Part shown: positions 11,602-25,945 of the stretch, piece after piece | Position numbering within the stretch: the first letter of the stretch is position 1 | Layout: each line of letters opens with the position of its first letter | DNA from: Tipula vernalis | Lineage: Eukaryota; Arthropoda; Insecta; Diptera; Tipulidae | Reading direction: 5' to 3' | Length of the DNA stretch: 64,000 bases | Assembly (NCBI GenBank): GCA_958295665.1 | Contig: OY282560.1 | Coordinates: forward strand, 49,910,333 to 49,974,332 | The notes under the pieces: model-generated | What the model saw: the letters and a program-made list of their open reading frames with translations, nothing else | Told to the model about the DNA's origin: nothing | The model's database searches: none | Made by a program: the position numbers and the translations under genes

Positions 11602-13000
11602 AAAATCTAAAATGCTCCAATTACGTTGGTCAATAGCTCTATCAATAGGCTTCTGGATCTGTATTTATTTTGCCAACTTGCATTTGGATTGCTCGAATAT
11701 TTCTAAACATTTCATAGAAAATTCGATTTTATTGAAAATCAACTGTGCTATAGCCCACAGATTTTGAACGGCAAAAATCTAAAATGCTCCAATTACGTTG
11801 GTCAATAGCTCTATCAATAGGCTTCAGGATCTGTATTTATTTTGCCAACTTGCATTTGGATTGCCCGAATATTTCTAAACATTTCATAGAAAATTCGATT
11901 TTATTGAAAATCAACTGTGCTATAGCCCACAGATTTTGAACGGCAAAAATATAAAATGCTCCGATTACGTTGGTCAATAACTCTATCAATAGGCTTCAGG
12001 ATCCGTATTTATTTTGCCAACTTGCATTTGGATTGCTCGAATATTTCTTAACATTTCATAGAAAATTCGATTTTATTGAAAATCAACTGTGCTGCCCACA
12101 AATTTTGAACGGTAAAAATCTAAAATGCTCCGATTACGTTGGTCAATAGCTCTATCAATAGGCTTTAGGATCTGTATTTATTTTGCCAACTTGCATTTGG
12201 ATTGCTCGAATATTTCTAAACATTTCATAGAAAATTCGATTTTATTGAAAATCAACTGTGCTATAGCCCACAGATTTTGAACGGCAAAAATCTAAAATGC
12301 TCCAATTACGTTGGTCAATAGCTCTATCAATAGGCTTCAGGATCTGTATTTATTTTGCCAACTTGCATTTGGATTGCCCGAATATTTCTAAACATTTCAT
12401 AGAAAATTCGATTTTATTGAAAATCAACTGTGCTATAGCCCACAGATTTTGAACGGCAAAAATCTAAAATGCTCCGATTACGTTGGTCAATAGCTCTATC
12501 AATAGGCTTTAGGATCTGTATTTATTTTGCCAACTTGCATTTGGATTGCTCGAATATTTCTAAACATTTCATAGAAAATTCGATTTTATTGAAAATCAAC
12601 TGTGCTATAGCCCACAGATTTTGAACGGGAAAAATCTAAAATGCTCCAATTACGTTGGTCAATAGCTCTATCAATAGGCTTCAGGATCTGTATTTATTTT
12701 GCCAACTTGCATTTGGATTGCCCGAATATTTCTAAACATTTCATAGAAAATTCGATTTTATTGAAAATCAACTGTGCTATAGCCCACAGATTTTGAACGG
12801 CAAAAATATAAAATGCTCCGATTACGTTGGTCAATAACTCTATCAATAGGCTTCAGGATCCGTATTTATTTTGCCAACTTGCATTTGGATTGCTCGAATA
12901 TTTCTTAACATTTCATAGAAAATTCGATTTTATTGAAAATCAACTGTGCTGCCCACAAATTTTGAACGGTAAAAATCTAAAATGCTCCGATTACGTTGGT
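11500..13000 (+). repeat. Family B 857-bp pentamer repeat
   Basis: The rare variant TTGCCCGAAT (normally TTGCTCGAAT) occurs at 11517, 11861, 12374 and 12718. The 344-bp pair is therefore duplicated at an offset of 857 bp, five units minus the 3 bp of one short monomer (the GTGCTGCCC type near 12092). Confidence 0.8.
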
Positions 13001-16000
13001 CAATAGCTCTATCAATAGGATTTAGGATCTGTATTTATTTTGCCAACTTGCATTTGGATTGCTCGAATATTTCTAAACATTTCATAGAAAATTCGATTTT
13101 ATTGAAAATCAACTGTGCTATAGCCCACAGATTTTGAACGGCAAAAATATAAAATGCTCCGATTACGTTGGTCAATAACTCTATCAATAGGCTTCAGGAT
13201 CCGTATTTATTTTGCCAACTTGCATTTGGATTGCTCGAATATTTCTAAACATTTCATAGAAAATTCGATTTTATTGAAAATCAACTGTGCTATAGCCCAC
13301 AGATTTTGAACGGCAAAAATATAAAATGCTCCGATTACGTTGGTCAATAACTCTATCAATAGGCTTCAGGATCCGTATTTATTTTGCCAACTTGCATTTG
13401 GATTGCTCGAATATTTCTAAACATTTCATAGAAAATTCGATTTTATTGAAAATCAACTGTGCTGCCCACAAATTTTGAACGGTAAAAATCTAAAATGCTC
13501 CGATTACGTTGGTCAATAACTCTATCAATAGGCTTTAGGATCTGTATTTATTTTGCCAACTTGCATTTGGATTGCTCGAATATTTCTAAACATTTCATAG
13601 AAAATTCGATTTTATTGAAAATCAACTGTGCTATAGCCCACAGATTTTGAACGGCAAAAATCTAAAATGCTCCAATTACGTTGGTCAATAGCTCTATCAA
13701 TAGGCTTCAGGATCTGTATTTATTTTGCCAACTTGCATTTGGATTGCTCGAATATTTCTAAACATTTCATAGAAAATTCGATTTTATTGAAAATCAACTG
13801 TGCTATAGCCCACAGATTTTGAACGGCAAAAATCTAAAATGCTCCAATTACGTTGGTCAATAGCTCTATCAATAGGCTTCTGGATCTGTATTTATTTTGC
13901 CAACTTGCATTTGGATTGCTCGAATATTTCTAAACATTTCATAGAAAATTCGATTTTATTGAAAATCAACTGTGCTATAGCCCACAGATTTTGAACGGCA
14001 AAAATATAAAATGCTCCGATTACGTTGGTCAATAACTCTATCAATAGGCTTCAGGATCCGTATTTATTTTGCCAACTTGCATTTGGATTGCTCGAATATT
14101 TCTAAACATTTCATAGAAAATTCGATTTTATTGAAAATCAACTGTGCTATAGCCCACAGATTTTGAACGGCAAAAATATAAAATGCTCCGATTACGTTGG
14201 TCAATAACTCTATCAATAGGCTTCAGGATCCGTATTTATTTTGCCAACTTGCATTTGGATTGCTCGAATATTTCTTAACATTTCATAGAAAATTCGATTT
14301 TATTGAAAATCAACTGTGCTGCCCACAAATTTTGAACGGTAAAAATCTAAAATGCTCCGATTACGTTGGTCAATAGCTCTATCAATAGGCTTTAGGATCT
14401 GTATTTATTTTGCCAACTTGCATTTGGATTGCTCGAATATTTCTAAACATTTCATAGAAAATTCGATTTTATTGAAAATCAACTGTGCTATAGCCCACAG
14501 ATTTTGAACGGCAAAAATATAAAATGCTCCGATTACGTTGGTCAATAACTCTATCAATAGGCTTCAGGATCCGTATTTATTTTGCCAACTTGCATTTGGA
14601 TTGCTCGAATATTTCTAAACATTTCATAGAAAATTCGATTTTATTGAAAATCAACTGTGCTATAGCCCACAGATTTTGAACGGCAAAAATATAAAATGCT
14701 CCGATTACGTTGGTCAATAGCTCTATCAATAGGCTTTAGGATCTGTATTTATTTTGCCAACTTGCATTTGGATTGCTCGAATATTTCTAAACATTTCATA
14801 GAAAATTCGATTTTATTGAAAATCAACTGTGCTATAGCCCACAGATTTTGAACGGCAAAAATATAAAATGCTCCGATTACGTTGGTCAATAGCTCTATCA
14901 ATAGGCTTTAGGATCTGTATTTATTTTGCCAACTTGCATTTGGATTGCTCGAATATTTCTAAACATTTCATAGAAAATTCGATTTTATTGAAAATCAACT
15001 GTGCTATAGCCCACAGATTTTGAACGGCAAAAATATAAAATGCTCCGATTACGTTGGTCAATAGCTCTATCAATAGGCTTCAGGATCCGTATTTATTTTG
15101 CCAACTTGCATTTGGATTGCTCGAATATTTCTAAACATTTCATAGAAAATTCGATTTTATTGAAAATCAACTGTGCTATAGCCCACAGATTTTGAACGGC
15201 AAAAATCTAAAATGCTCCGATTACGTTGGTCAATAGCTCTATCAATAGGCTTTAGGATCTGTATTTATTTTGCCAACTTGCATTTGGATTGCTCGAATAT
15301 TTCTAAACATTTCATAGAAAATTCGATTTTATTGAAAATCAACTGTGCTGCCCACAGATTTTGAACGGCAAAAATATAAAATGCTCCGATTACGTTGGTC
15401 AATAACTCTATCAATAGGCTTCAGGATCCGTATTTATTTTGCCAACTTGCATTTGGATTGCTCGAATATTTCTAAACATTTCATAGAAAATTCGATTTTA
15501 TTGAAAATCAACTGTGCTATAGCCCACAGAGTTTGAACGGCAAAAATATAAAATGCTCCGATTACGTTGGTCAATAACTCTATCAATAGGCTTCAGGATC
15601 CGTATTTATTTTGCTAACTTGCATTTGGATTGCTCGAATATTTCTAAACATTTCATAGAAAATTCGATTTTATTGAAAATCAACTGTGCTATAGCCCACA
15701 GATTTTGAACGGCAAAAATCTAAAATGCTCCAATTACGTTGGTCAATAGCTCTATCAATAGGCTTCAGGATCTGTATTTATTTTGCCAACTTGCATTTGG
15801 ATTGCTCGAATATTTCTAAACATTTCATAGAAAATTCGATTTTATTGAAAATCAACTGTGCTATTGCCCACAGATTTTGAACGGCAAAAATCTAAAATGC
15901 TCCAATTACGTTGGTCAATAGCTCTATCAATAGGCTTCAGGATCTGTATTTATTTTGCCAACTTGCATTTGGATTGCTCGAATATTTCTAAACATTTCAT

Positions 16001-17579
16001 AGAAAATTCGATTTTATTGAAAATCAACTGTGCTATAGCCCACAGATTTTGAACGGCAAAAATCTAAAATGCTCCAATTACGTTGGTCAATAGCTCTATC
16101 AATAGGCTTCAGGATCTGTATTTATTTTGCCAACTTGCATTTGGATTGCTCGAATATTTCTAAACATTTCATAGAAAATTCGATTTTATTGAAAATCAAC
16201 TGTGCTATAGCCCACAGATTTTGAACGGCAAAAATATAAAATGCTCCAATTACGTTGGTCAATAGCTCTATCAATAGGCTTCAGGATCTGTATTTATTTT
16301 ACCAACTTGCATTTGGATTGCTCGAATATTTCTAAACATTTCATAGAAAATTCGATTTTATTGAAAATCAACTGTGCTATAGCCCACAGATTTTGAACGG
16401 CAAAAATCTAAAATGCTCCAATTACGTTGGTCAATAGCTCTATCAATAGGCTTCAGGATCTGTATTTATTTTGCCAACTTGCATTTGGATTGCTCGAATA
16501 TTTCTAAACATTTCATAGAAAATTCGATTTTATTGAAAATCAACTGTGCTATAGCCCACAGATTTTGAACGGCAAAAATCTAAAATGCTCCGATTACGTT
16601 GGTCAATAGCTCTATCAATAGGCTTCAGGATCCGTATTTATTTTGCCAACTTGCATTTGGATTGCTCGAATATTTCTAAACATTTCATAGAAAATTCGAT
16701 TTTATTGAAAATCAACTGTGCTATAGCCCACAGATTTTGAACGGCAAAAATATAAAATGCTCCAATTACGTTGGTCAATAGCTCTATCAATAGGCTTCAG
16801 GATCTGTATTTATTTTGCCAACTTGCATTTGGATTGCTCGAATATTTCTAAACATTTCATAGAAAATTCGATTTTATTGAAAATCAACTGTGCTATAGCC
16901 CACAGATTTTGAACGGCAAAAATCTAAAATGCTCCAATTACGTTGGTCAATAGCTCTATCATTAGGCTTCAGGATCTGTATTTATTTTGCCAACTTGCAT
17001 TTGGATTGCTCGAATATTTCTAAACATTTCATAGAAAATTCGATTTTATTGAAAATCAACTGTGCTATAGCCCACAGATTTTGAACGGCAAAAATATAAA
17101 ATGCTCCGATTACGTTGGTCAATAACTCTATCAATAGGCTTTAGGATCCGTATTTATTTTGCCAACTTGCATTTGGATTGCTCGAATATTTCTAAACATT
17201 TCATAGAAAATTCGATTTTATTGAAAATCAACTGTGCTATAGCCCACAGATTTTGAACGGCAAAAATCTAAAATGCTCCAATTACGTTGGTCAATAGCTC
17301 TATCAATAGGCTTTAGGATCTGTATTTATTTTGCCAACTTGCATTTGGATTGCTCGAATATTTCTAAACATTTCATAGAAAATTCGATTTTATTGAAAAT
17401 CAACTGTGCTATAGCCCACAGATTTTGAACGGCAAAAATCTAAAATGCTCCAATTACGTTGGTCAATAGCTCTATCAATAGGCTTCAGGATCTGTATTTA
17501 TTTTGCCAACTTGCATTTGGATTGCTCGAATATTTCTAAACATTTCATAGAAAATTCGATTTTATTGAAAATCAACTGT

Positions 17580-19450
17580 GCTATAGCCCACAGATTTTGA
17601 ACGGCAAAAATCTAAAATGATCCAATTACGTTGGTCAATAGCTCTATCAATAGGCTTCAGGATCTGTATTTATTTTGCCAACTTGCATTTGGATTGCTAG
17701 AATATTTCTAAACATTTCATAGAAAATTCGATTTTATTGAAAATCAACTGTGCTATAGGCCACAGATTTTGAACGGCAAAAATATAAAATGCTCCGATTA
17801 CGTTGGTCAATAACTCTATCAATAGGCTTCAGGATCCGTATTTATTTTGCCAACTTGCATTTGGATTGCTCGAATATTTCTTAACATTTCATAGAAAATT
17901 CGATTTTATTGAAAATCAACTGTGCTGCCCACAAATTTTGAACGGTAAAAATCTAAAATGCTCCGATTACGTTGGTCAATAGCTCTATCAATAGGCTTCA
18001 GGATCCGTATTTATTTTGCCAACTTGCATTTGGATTGCTCGAATATTTCTAAACATTTCATAGAAAATTCGATTTTATTGAAAATCAACTGTGCTATAGC
18101 CCACAGATTTTGAACGGCAAAAATCTAAAATGCTCCAATTACGTTGGTCAATAGCTCTATCAATAGGCTTCAGGATCTGTATTTATTTTGCCAACTTGCA
18201 TTTGGATTGCTCGAATATTTCTAAACATTTCATAGAAAATTCGATTTTATTGAAAATCAACTGTGCTATAGCCCACAGATTTTGAACGGCAAAAATCTAA
18301 AATGATCCAATTACGTTGGTCAATAGCTCTATCAATAGGCTTCAGGATCTGTATTTATTTTGCCAACTTGCATTTGGATTGCTAGAATATTTCTAAACAT
18401 TTCATAGAAAATTCGATTTTATTGAAAATCAACTGTGCTATAGGCCACAGATTTTGAACGGCAAAAATATAAAATGCTCCGATTACGTTGGTCAATAACT
18501 CTATCAATAGGCTTCAGGATCCGTATTTATTTTGCCAACTTGCATTTGGATTGCTCGAATATTTCTTAACATTTCATAGAAAATTCGATTTTATTGAAAA
18601 TCAACTGTGCTATAGCCCACAGATTTTGAACGGCAAAAATATAAAATGCTCCGATTACGTTGGTCAATAACTCTATCAATAGGCTTCAGGATCCGTATTT
18701 ATTTTGCCAACTTGCATTTGGATTGCTCGAATATTTCTAAACATTTCATAGAAAATTCGATTTTATTGAAAATCAACTGTGCTATAGGCCACAGATTTTG
18801 AACGGCAAAAATATAAAATGCTCCGATTACGTTGGTCAATAACTCTATCAATAGGCTTCAGGATCCGTATTTATTTTGCCAACTTGCATTTGGATTGCTC
18901 GAATATTTCTTAACATTTCATAGAAAATTCGATTTTATTGAAAATCAACTGTGCTGCCCACAAATTTTGAACGGTAAAAATCTAAAATGCTCCGATTACG
19001 TTGGTCAATAGCTCTATCAATAGGCTTTAGGATCTGTATTTATTTTGCCAACTTGCATTTGGATTGCTCGAATATTTCTAAACATTTCATAGAAAATTCG
19101 ATTTTATTGAAAATCAACTGTGCTATAGCCCACAGATTTTGAACGGCAAAAATATAAAATGCTCCGATTACGTTGGTCAATAACTCTATCAATAGGCTTC
19201 AGGATCCGTATTTATTTTGCCAACTTGCATTTGGATTGCTCGAATATTTCTAAACATTTCATAGAAAATTCGATTTTATTGAAAATCAACTGTGCTATAG
19301 CCCACAGATTTTGAACGGCAAAAATATAAAATGCTCCGATTACGTTGGTCAATAGCTCTATCAATAGGCTTTAGGATCTGTATTTATTTTGCCAACTTGC
19401 ATTTGGATTGCTCGAATATTTCTAAACATTTCATAGAAAATTCGATTTTA
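17580..19450 (+). repeat. Family B higher-order block, 685-bp repeat
   Basis: A linked set of private variants, ATGATCCAATT, then TTGCTAGAATATT, then CTATAGGCCAC, marks one monomer pair. It occurs at 17619 and again at 18304 (685 bp, four units with one 169-bp member). The same trio then recurs at 20193, 23458, 25863 and 27408 in the next block. These variants were not seen elsewhere as a set, so all copies descend from one ancestral pair. Confidence 0.82.
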
Positions 19451-19459
19451 TTGAAAATT

Positions 19460-22400
19460 AACTGTGCTATAGCCCACAGATTTTGAACGGCAAAAATATA
19501 AAATGCTCCGATTACGTTGGTCAATAGCTCTATCAATAGGCTTTAGGATCTGTATTTATTTTGCCAACTTGCATTTGGATTGCTCGAATATTTCTAAACA
19601 TTTCATAGAAAATTCGATTTTATTGAAAATCAACTGTGCTATAGCCCACAGATTTTGAACGGCAAAAATATAAAATGCTCCGATTACGTTGGTCAATAGC
19701 TCTATCAATAGGCTTCAGGATCCGTATTTATTTTGCCAACTTGCATTTGGATTGCTCGAATATTTCTAAACATTTCATAGAAAATTCGATTTTATTGAAA
19801 ATCAACTGTGCTATAGCCCACAGATTTTGAACGGCAAAAATATAAAATGCTCCGATTACGTTGGTCAATAGCTCTATCAATAGGCTTTAGGATCTGTATT
19901 TATTTTGCCAACTTGCATTTGGATTGCTCGAATATTTCTAAACATTTCATAGAAAATTCGATTTTATTGAAAATCAACTGTGCTATAGCCCACAGATTTT
20001 GAACGGCAAAAATCTAAAATGCTCCAATTACGTTGGTCAATAGCTCTATCAATAGGCTTCAGGATCTGTATTTATTTTGCCAACTTGCATTTGGATTGCT
20101 CGAATATTTCTAAACATTTCATAGAAAATTCGATTTTATTGAAAATCAACTGTGCTATAGCCCACAGATTTTGAACGGCAAAAATCTAAAATGATCCAAT
20201 TACGTTGGTCAATAGCTCTATCAATAGGCTTCAGGATCTGTATTTATTTTGCCAACTTGCATTTGGATTGCTAGAATATTTCTAAACATTTCATAGAAAA
20301 TTCGATTTTATTGAAAATCAACTGTGCTATAGGCCACAGATTTTGAACGGCAAAAATATAAAATGCTCCGATTACGTTGGTCAATAACTCTATCAATAGG
20401 CTTCAGGATCCGTATTTATTTTGCCAACTTGCATTTGGATTGCTCGAATATTTCTTAACATTTCATAGAAAATTCGATTTTATTGAAAATCAACTGTGCT
20501 ATAGCCCACAGATTTTGAACGGCAAAAATATAAAATGCTCCGATTACGTTGGTCAATAACTCTATCAATAGGCTTCAGGATCCGTATTTATTTTGCCAAC
20601 TTGCATTTGGATTGCTCGAATATTTCTAAACATTTCATAGAAAATTCGATTTTATTGAAAATCAACTGTGCTATAGGCCACAGATTTTGAACGGCAAAAA
20701 TATAAAATGCTCCGATTACGTTGGTCAATAACTCTATCAATAGGCTTCAGGATCCGTATTTATTTTGCCAACTTGCATTTGGATTGCTCGAATATTTCTT
20801 AACATTTCATAGAAAATTCGATTTTATTGAAAATCAACTGTGCTATAGCCCACAGATTTTGAACGGCAAAAATATAAAATGCTCCGATTACGTTGGTCAA
20901 TAACTCTATCAATAGGCTTCAGGATCCGTATTTATTTTGCCAACTTGCATTTGGATTGCTCGAATATTTCTAAACATTTCATAGAAAATTCGATTTTATT
21001 GAAAATCAACTGTGCTATAGGCCACAGATTTTGAACGGCAAAAATATAAAATGCTCCGATTACGTTGGTCAATAACTCTATCAATAGGCTTCAGGATCCG
21101 TATTTATTTTGCCAACTTGCATTTGGATTGCTCGAATATTTCTTAACATTTCATAGAAAATTCGATTTTATTGAAAATCAACTGTGCTGCCCACAAATTT
21201 TGAACGGTAAAAATCTAAAATGCTCCGATTACGTTGGTCAATAGCTCTATCAATAGGCTTTAGGATCTGTATTTATTTTGCCAACTTGCATTTGGATTGC
21301 TCGAATATTTCTAAACATTTCATAGAAAATTCGATTTTATTGAAAATCAACTGTGCTATAGCCCACAGATTTTGAACGGCAAAAATATAAAATGCTCCGA
21401 TTACGTTGGTCAATAGCTCTATCAATAGGCTTTAGGATCTGTATTTATTTTGCCAACTTGCATTTGGATTGCTCGAATATTTCTAAACATTTCATAGAAA
21501 ATTCGATTTTATTGAAAATTAACTGTGCTATAGCCCACAGATTTTGAACGGCAAAAATATAAAATGCTCCGATTACGTTGGTCAATAGCTCTATCAATAG
21601 GCTTTAGGATCTGTATTTATTTTGCCAACTTGCATTTGGATTGCTCGAATATTTCTAAACATTTCATAGAAAATTCGATTTTATTGAAAATCAACTGTGC
21701 TATAGCCCACAGATTTTGAACGGCAAAAATATAAAATGCTCCGATTACGTTGGTCAATAGCTCTATCAATAGGCTTCAGGATCCGTATTTATTTTGCCAA
21801 CTTGCATTTGGATTGCTCGAATATTTCTAAACATTTCATAGAAAATTCGATTTTATTGAAAATCAACTGTGCTATAGCCCACAGATTTTGAACGGCAAAA
21901 ATATAAAATGCTCCGATTACGTTGGTCAATAGCTCTATCAATAGGCTTTAGGATCTGTATTTATTTTGCCAACTTGCATTTGGATTGCTCGAATATTTCT
22001 AAACATTTCATAGAAAATTCGATTTTATTGAAAATTAACTGTGCTATAGCCCACAGATTTTGAACGGCAAAAATATAAAATGCTCCGATTACGTTGGTCA
22101 ATAGCTCTATCAATAGGCTTTAGGATCTGTATTTATTTTGCCAACTTGCATTTGGATTGCTCGAATATTTCTAAACATTTCATAGAAAATTCGATTTTAT
22201 TGAAAATCAACTGTGCTATAGCCCACAGATTTTGAACGGCAAAAATATAAAATGCTCCGATTACGTTGGTCAATAGCTCTATCAATAGGCTTTAGGATCT
22301 GTATTTATTTTGCCAACTTGCATTTGGATTGCTCGAATATTTCTAAACATTTCATAGAAAATTCGATTTTATTGAAAATCAACTGTGCTATAGCCCACAG

Positions 22401-25400
22401 ATTTTGAACGGCAAAAATCTAAAATGCTCCAATTACGTTGGTCAATAGCTCTATCAATAGGCTTCAGGATCTGTATTTATTTTGCCAACTTGCATTTGGA
22501 TTGCTCGAATATTTCTAAACATTTCATAGAAAATTCGATTTTATTGAAAATCAACTGTGCTATAGCCCACAGATTTTGAACGGCAAAAATCTAAAATGAT
22601 CCAATTACGTTGGTCAATAGCTCTATCAATAGGCTTCAGGATCTGTATTTATTTTGCCAACTTGCATTTGGATTGCTCGAATATTTCTAAACATTTCATA
22701 GAAAATTCGATTTTATTGAAAATCAACTGTGCTATAGCCCACAGATTTTGAACGGCAAAAATATAAAATGCTCCGATTACGTTGGTCAATAGCTCTATCA
22801 ATAGGCTTTAGGATCTGTATTTATTTTGCCAACTTGCATTTGGATTGCTCGAATATTTCTTAACATTTCATAGAAAATTCGATTTTATTGAAAATCAACT
22901 GTGCTATAGCCCACAGATTTTGAACGGCAAAAATATAAAATGCTCCGATTACGTTGGTCAATAGCTCTATCAATAGGCTTCAGGATCCGTATTTATTTTG
23001 CCAACTTGCATTTGGATTGCTCGAATATTTCTAAACATTTCATAGAAAATTCGATTTTATTGAAAATCAACTGTGCTATAGCCCACAGATTTTGAACGGC
23101 AAAAATATAAAATGCTCCGATTACGTTGGTCAATAGCTCTATCAATAGGCTTTAGGATCTGTATTTATTTTGCCAACTTGCATTTGGATTGCTCGAATAT
23201 TTCTAAACATTTCATAGAAAATTCGATTTTATTGAAAATCAACTGTGCTATAGCCCACAGATTTTGAACGGCAAAAATCTAAAATGCTCCAATTACGTTG
23301 GTCAATAGCTCTATCAATAGGCTTCAGGATCTGTATTTATTTTGCCAACTTGCATTTGGATTGCTCGAATATTTCTAAACATTTCATAGAAAATTCGATT
23401 TTATTGAAAATCAACTGTGCTATAGCCCACAGATTTTGAACGGCAAAAATCTAAAATGATCCAATTACGTTGGTCAATAGCTCTATCAATAGGCTTCAGG
23501 ATCTGTATTTATTTTGCCAACTTGCATTTGGATTGCTAGAATATTTCTAAACATTTCATAGAAAATTCGATTTTATTGAAAATCAACTGTGCTATAGGCC
23601 ACAGATTTTGAACGGCAAAAATATAAAATGCTCCGATTACGTTGGTCAATAACTCTATCAATAGGCTTCAGGATCCGTATTTATTTTGCCAACTTGCATT
23701 TGGATTGCTCGAATATTTCTTAACATTTCATAGAAAATTCGATTTTATTGAAAATCAACTGTGCTATAGCCCACAGATTTTGAACGGCAAAAATATAAAA
23801 TGCTCCGATTACGTTGGTCAATAACTCTATCAATAGGCTTCAGGATCCGTATTTATTTTGCCAACTTGCATTTGGATTGCTCGAATATTTCTAAACATTT
23901 CATAGAAAATTCGATTTTATTGAAAATCAACTGTGCTATAGGCCACAGATTTTGAACGGCAAAAATATAAAATGCTCCGATTACGTTGGTCAATAACTCT
24001 ATCAATAGGCTTCAGGATCCGTATTTATTTTGCCAACTTGCATTTGGATTGCTCGAATATTTCTTAACATTTCATAGAAAATTCGATTTTATTGAAAATC
24101 AACTGTGCTATAGCCCACAGATTTTGAACGGCAAAAATATAAAATGCTCCGATTACGTTGGTCAATAACTCTATCAATAGGCTTCAGGATCCGTATTTAT
24201 TTTGCCAACTTGCATTTGGATTGCTCGAATATTTCTAAACATTTCATAGAAAATTCGATTTTATTGAAAATCAACTGTGCTATAGGCCACAGATTTTGAA
24301 CGGCAAAAATATAAAATGCTCCGATTACGTTGGTCAATAACTCTATCAATAGGCTTCAGGATCCGTATTTATTTTGCCAACTTGCATTTGGATTGCTCGA
24401 ATATTTCTTAACATTTCATAGAAAATTCGATTTTATTGAAAATCAACTGTGCTGCCCACAAATTTTGAACGGTAAAAATCTAAAATGCTCCGATTACGTT
24501 GGTCAATAGCTCTATCAATAGGCTTTAGGATCTGTATTTATTTTGCCAACTTGCATTTGGATTGCTCGAATATTTCTAAACATTTCATAGAAAATTCGAT
24601 TTTATTGAAAATCAACTGTGCTATAGCCCACAGATTTTGAACGGCAAAAATATAAAATGCTCCGATTACGTTGGTCAATAGCTCTATCAATAGGCTTTAG
24701 GATCTGTATTTATTTTGCCAACTTGCATTTGGATTGCTCGAATATTTCTAAACATTTCATAGAAAATTCGATTTTATTGAAAATTAACTGTGCTATAGCC
24801 CACAGATTTTGAACGGCAAAAATATAAAATGCTCCGATTACGTTGGTCAATAGCTCTATCAATAGGCTTTAGGATCTGTATTTATTTTGCCAACTTGCAT
24901 TTGGATTGCTCGAATATTTCTAAACATTTCATAGAAAATTCGATTTTATTGAAAATCAACTGTGCTATAGCCCACAGATTTTGAACGGCAAAAATATAAA
25001 ATGCTCCGATTACGTTGGTCAATAGCTCTATCAATAGGCTTCAGGATCCGTATTTATTTTGCCAACTTGCATTTGGATTGCTCGAATATTTCTAAACATT
25101 TCATAGAAAATTCGATTTTATTGAAAATCAACTGTGCTATAGCCCACAGATTTTGAACGGCAAAAATATAAAATGCTCCGATTACGTTGGTCAATAGCTC
25201 TATCAATAGGCTTTAGGATCTGTATTTATTTTGCCAACTTGCATTTGGATTGCTCGAATATTTCTAAACATTTCATAGAAAATTCGATTTTATTGAAAAT
25301 TAACTGTGCTATAGCCCACAGATTTTGAACGGCAAAAATATAAAATGCTCCGATTACGTTGGTCAATAGCTCTATCAATAGGCTTTAGGATCTGTATTTA

Positions 25401-25945
25401 TTTTGCCAACTTGCATTTGGATTGCTCGAATATTTCTAAACATTTCATAGAAAATTCGATTTTATTGAAAATCAACTGTGCTATAGCCCACAGATTTTGA
25501 ACGGCAAAAATATAAAATGCTCCGATTACGTTGGTCAATAGCTCTATCAATAGGCTTTAGGATCTGTATTTATTTTGCCAACTTGCATTTGGATTGCTCG
25601 AATATTTCTAAACATTTCATAGAAAATTCGATTTTATTGAAAATCAACTGTGCTATAGCCCACAGATTTTGAACGGCAAAAATCTAAAATGCTCCAATTA
25701 CGTTGGTCAATAGCTCTATCAATAGGCTTCAGGATCTGTATTTATTTTGCCAACTTGCATTTGGATTGCTCGAATATTTCTAAACATTTCATAGAAAATT
25801 CGATTTTATTGAAAATCAACTGTGCTATAGCCCACAGATTTTGAACGGCAAAAATCTAAAATGATCCAATTACGTTGGTCAATAGCTCTATCAATAGGCT
25901 TCAGGATCTGTATTTATTTTGCCAACTTGCATTTGGATTGCTAGA
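19460..25945 (+). repeat. Tandem duplication of a 3265-bp, 19-monomer family B block
   Basis: Five independent markers repeat at exactly 3265 bp: ATGATCC at 20193/23458 and 22598/25863, the short GTGCTGCCC monomer at 21186/24451, and GAAAATTAACTG at 21520/24785 and 22036/25301. The first copy spans roughly 19.5-22.7 kb and the second 22.7-25.9 kb. A few differences exist: at 22598 the partner changes TTGCTAG and GGCCAC are missing, and 19459 differs from 22724. The duplication is therefore recent but has already been partly converted. Confidence 0.88.
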
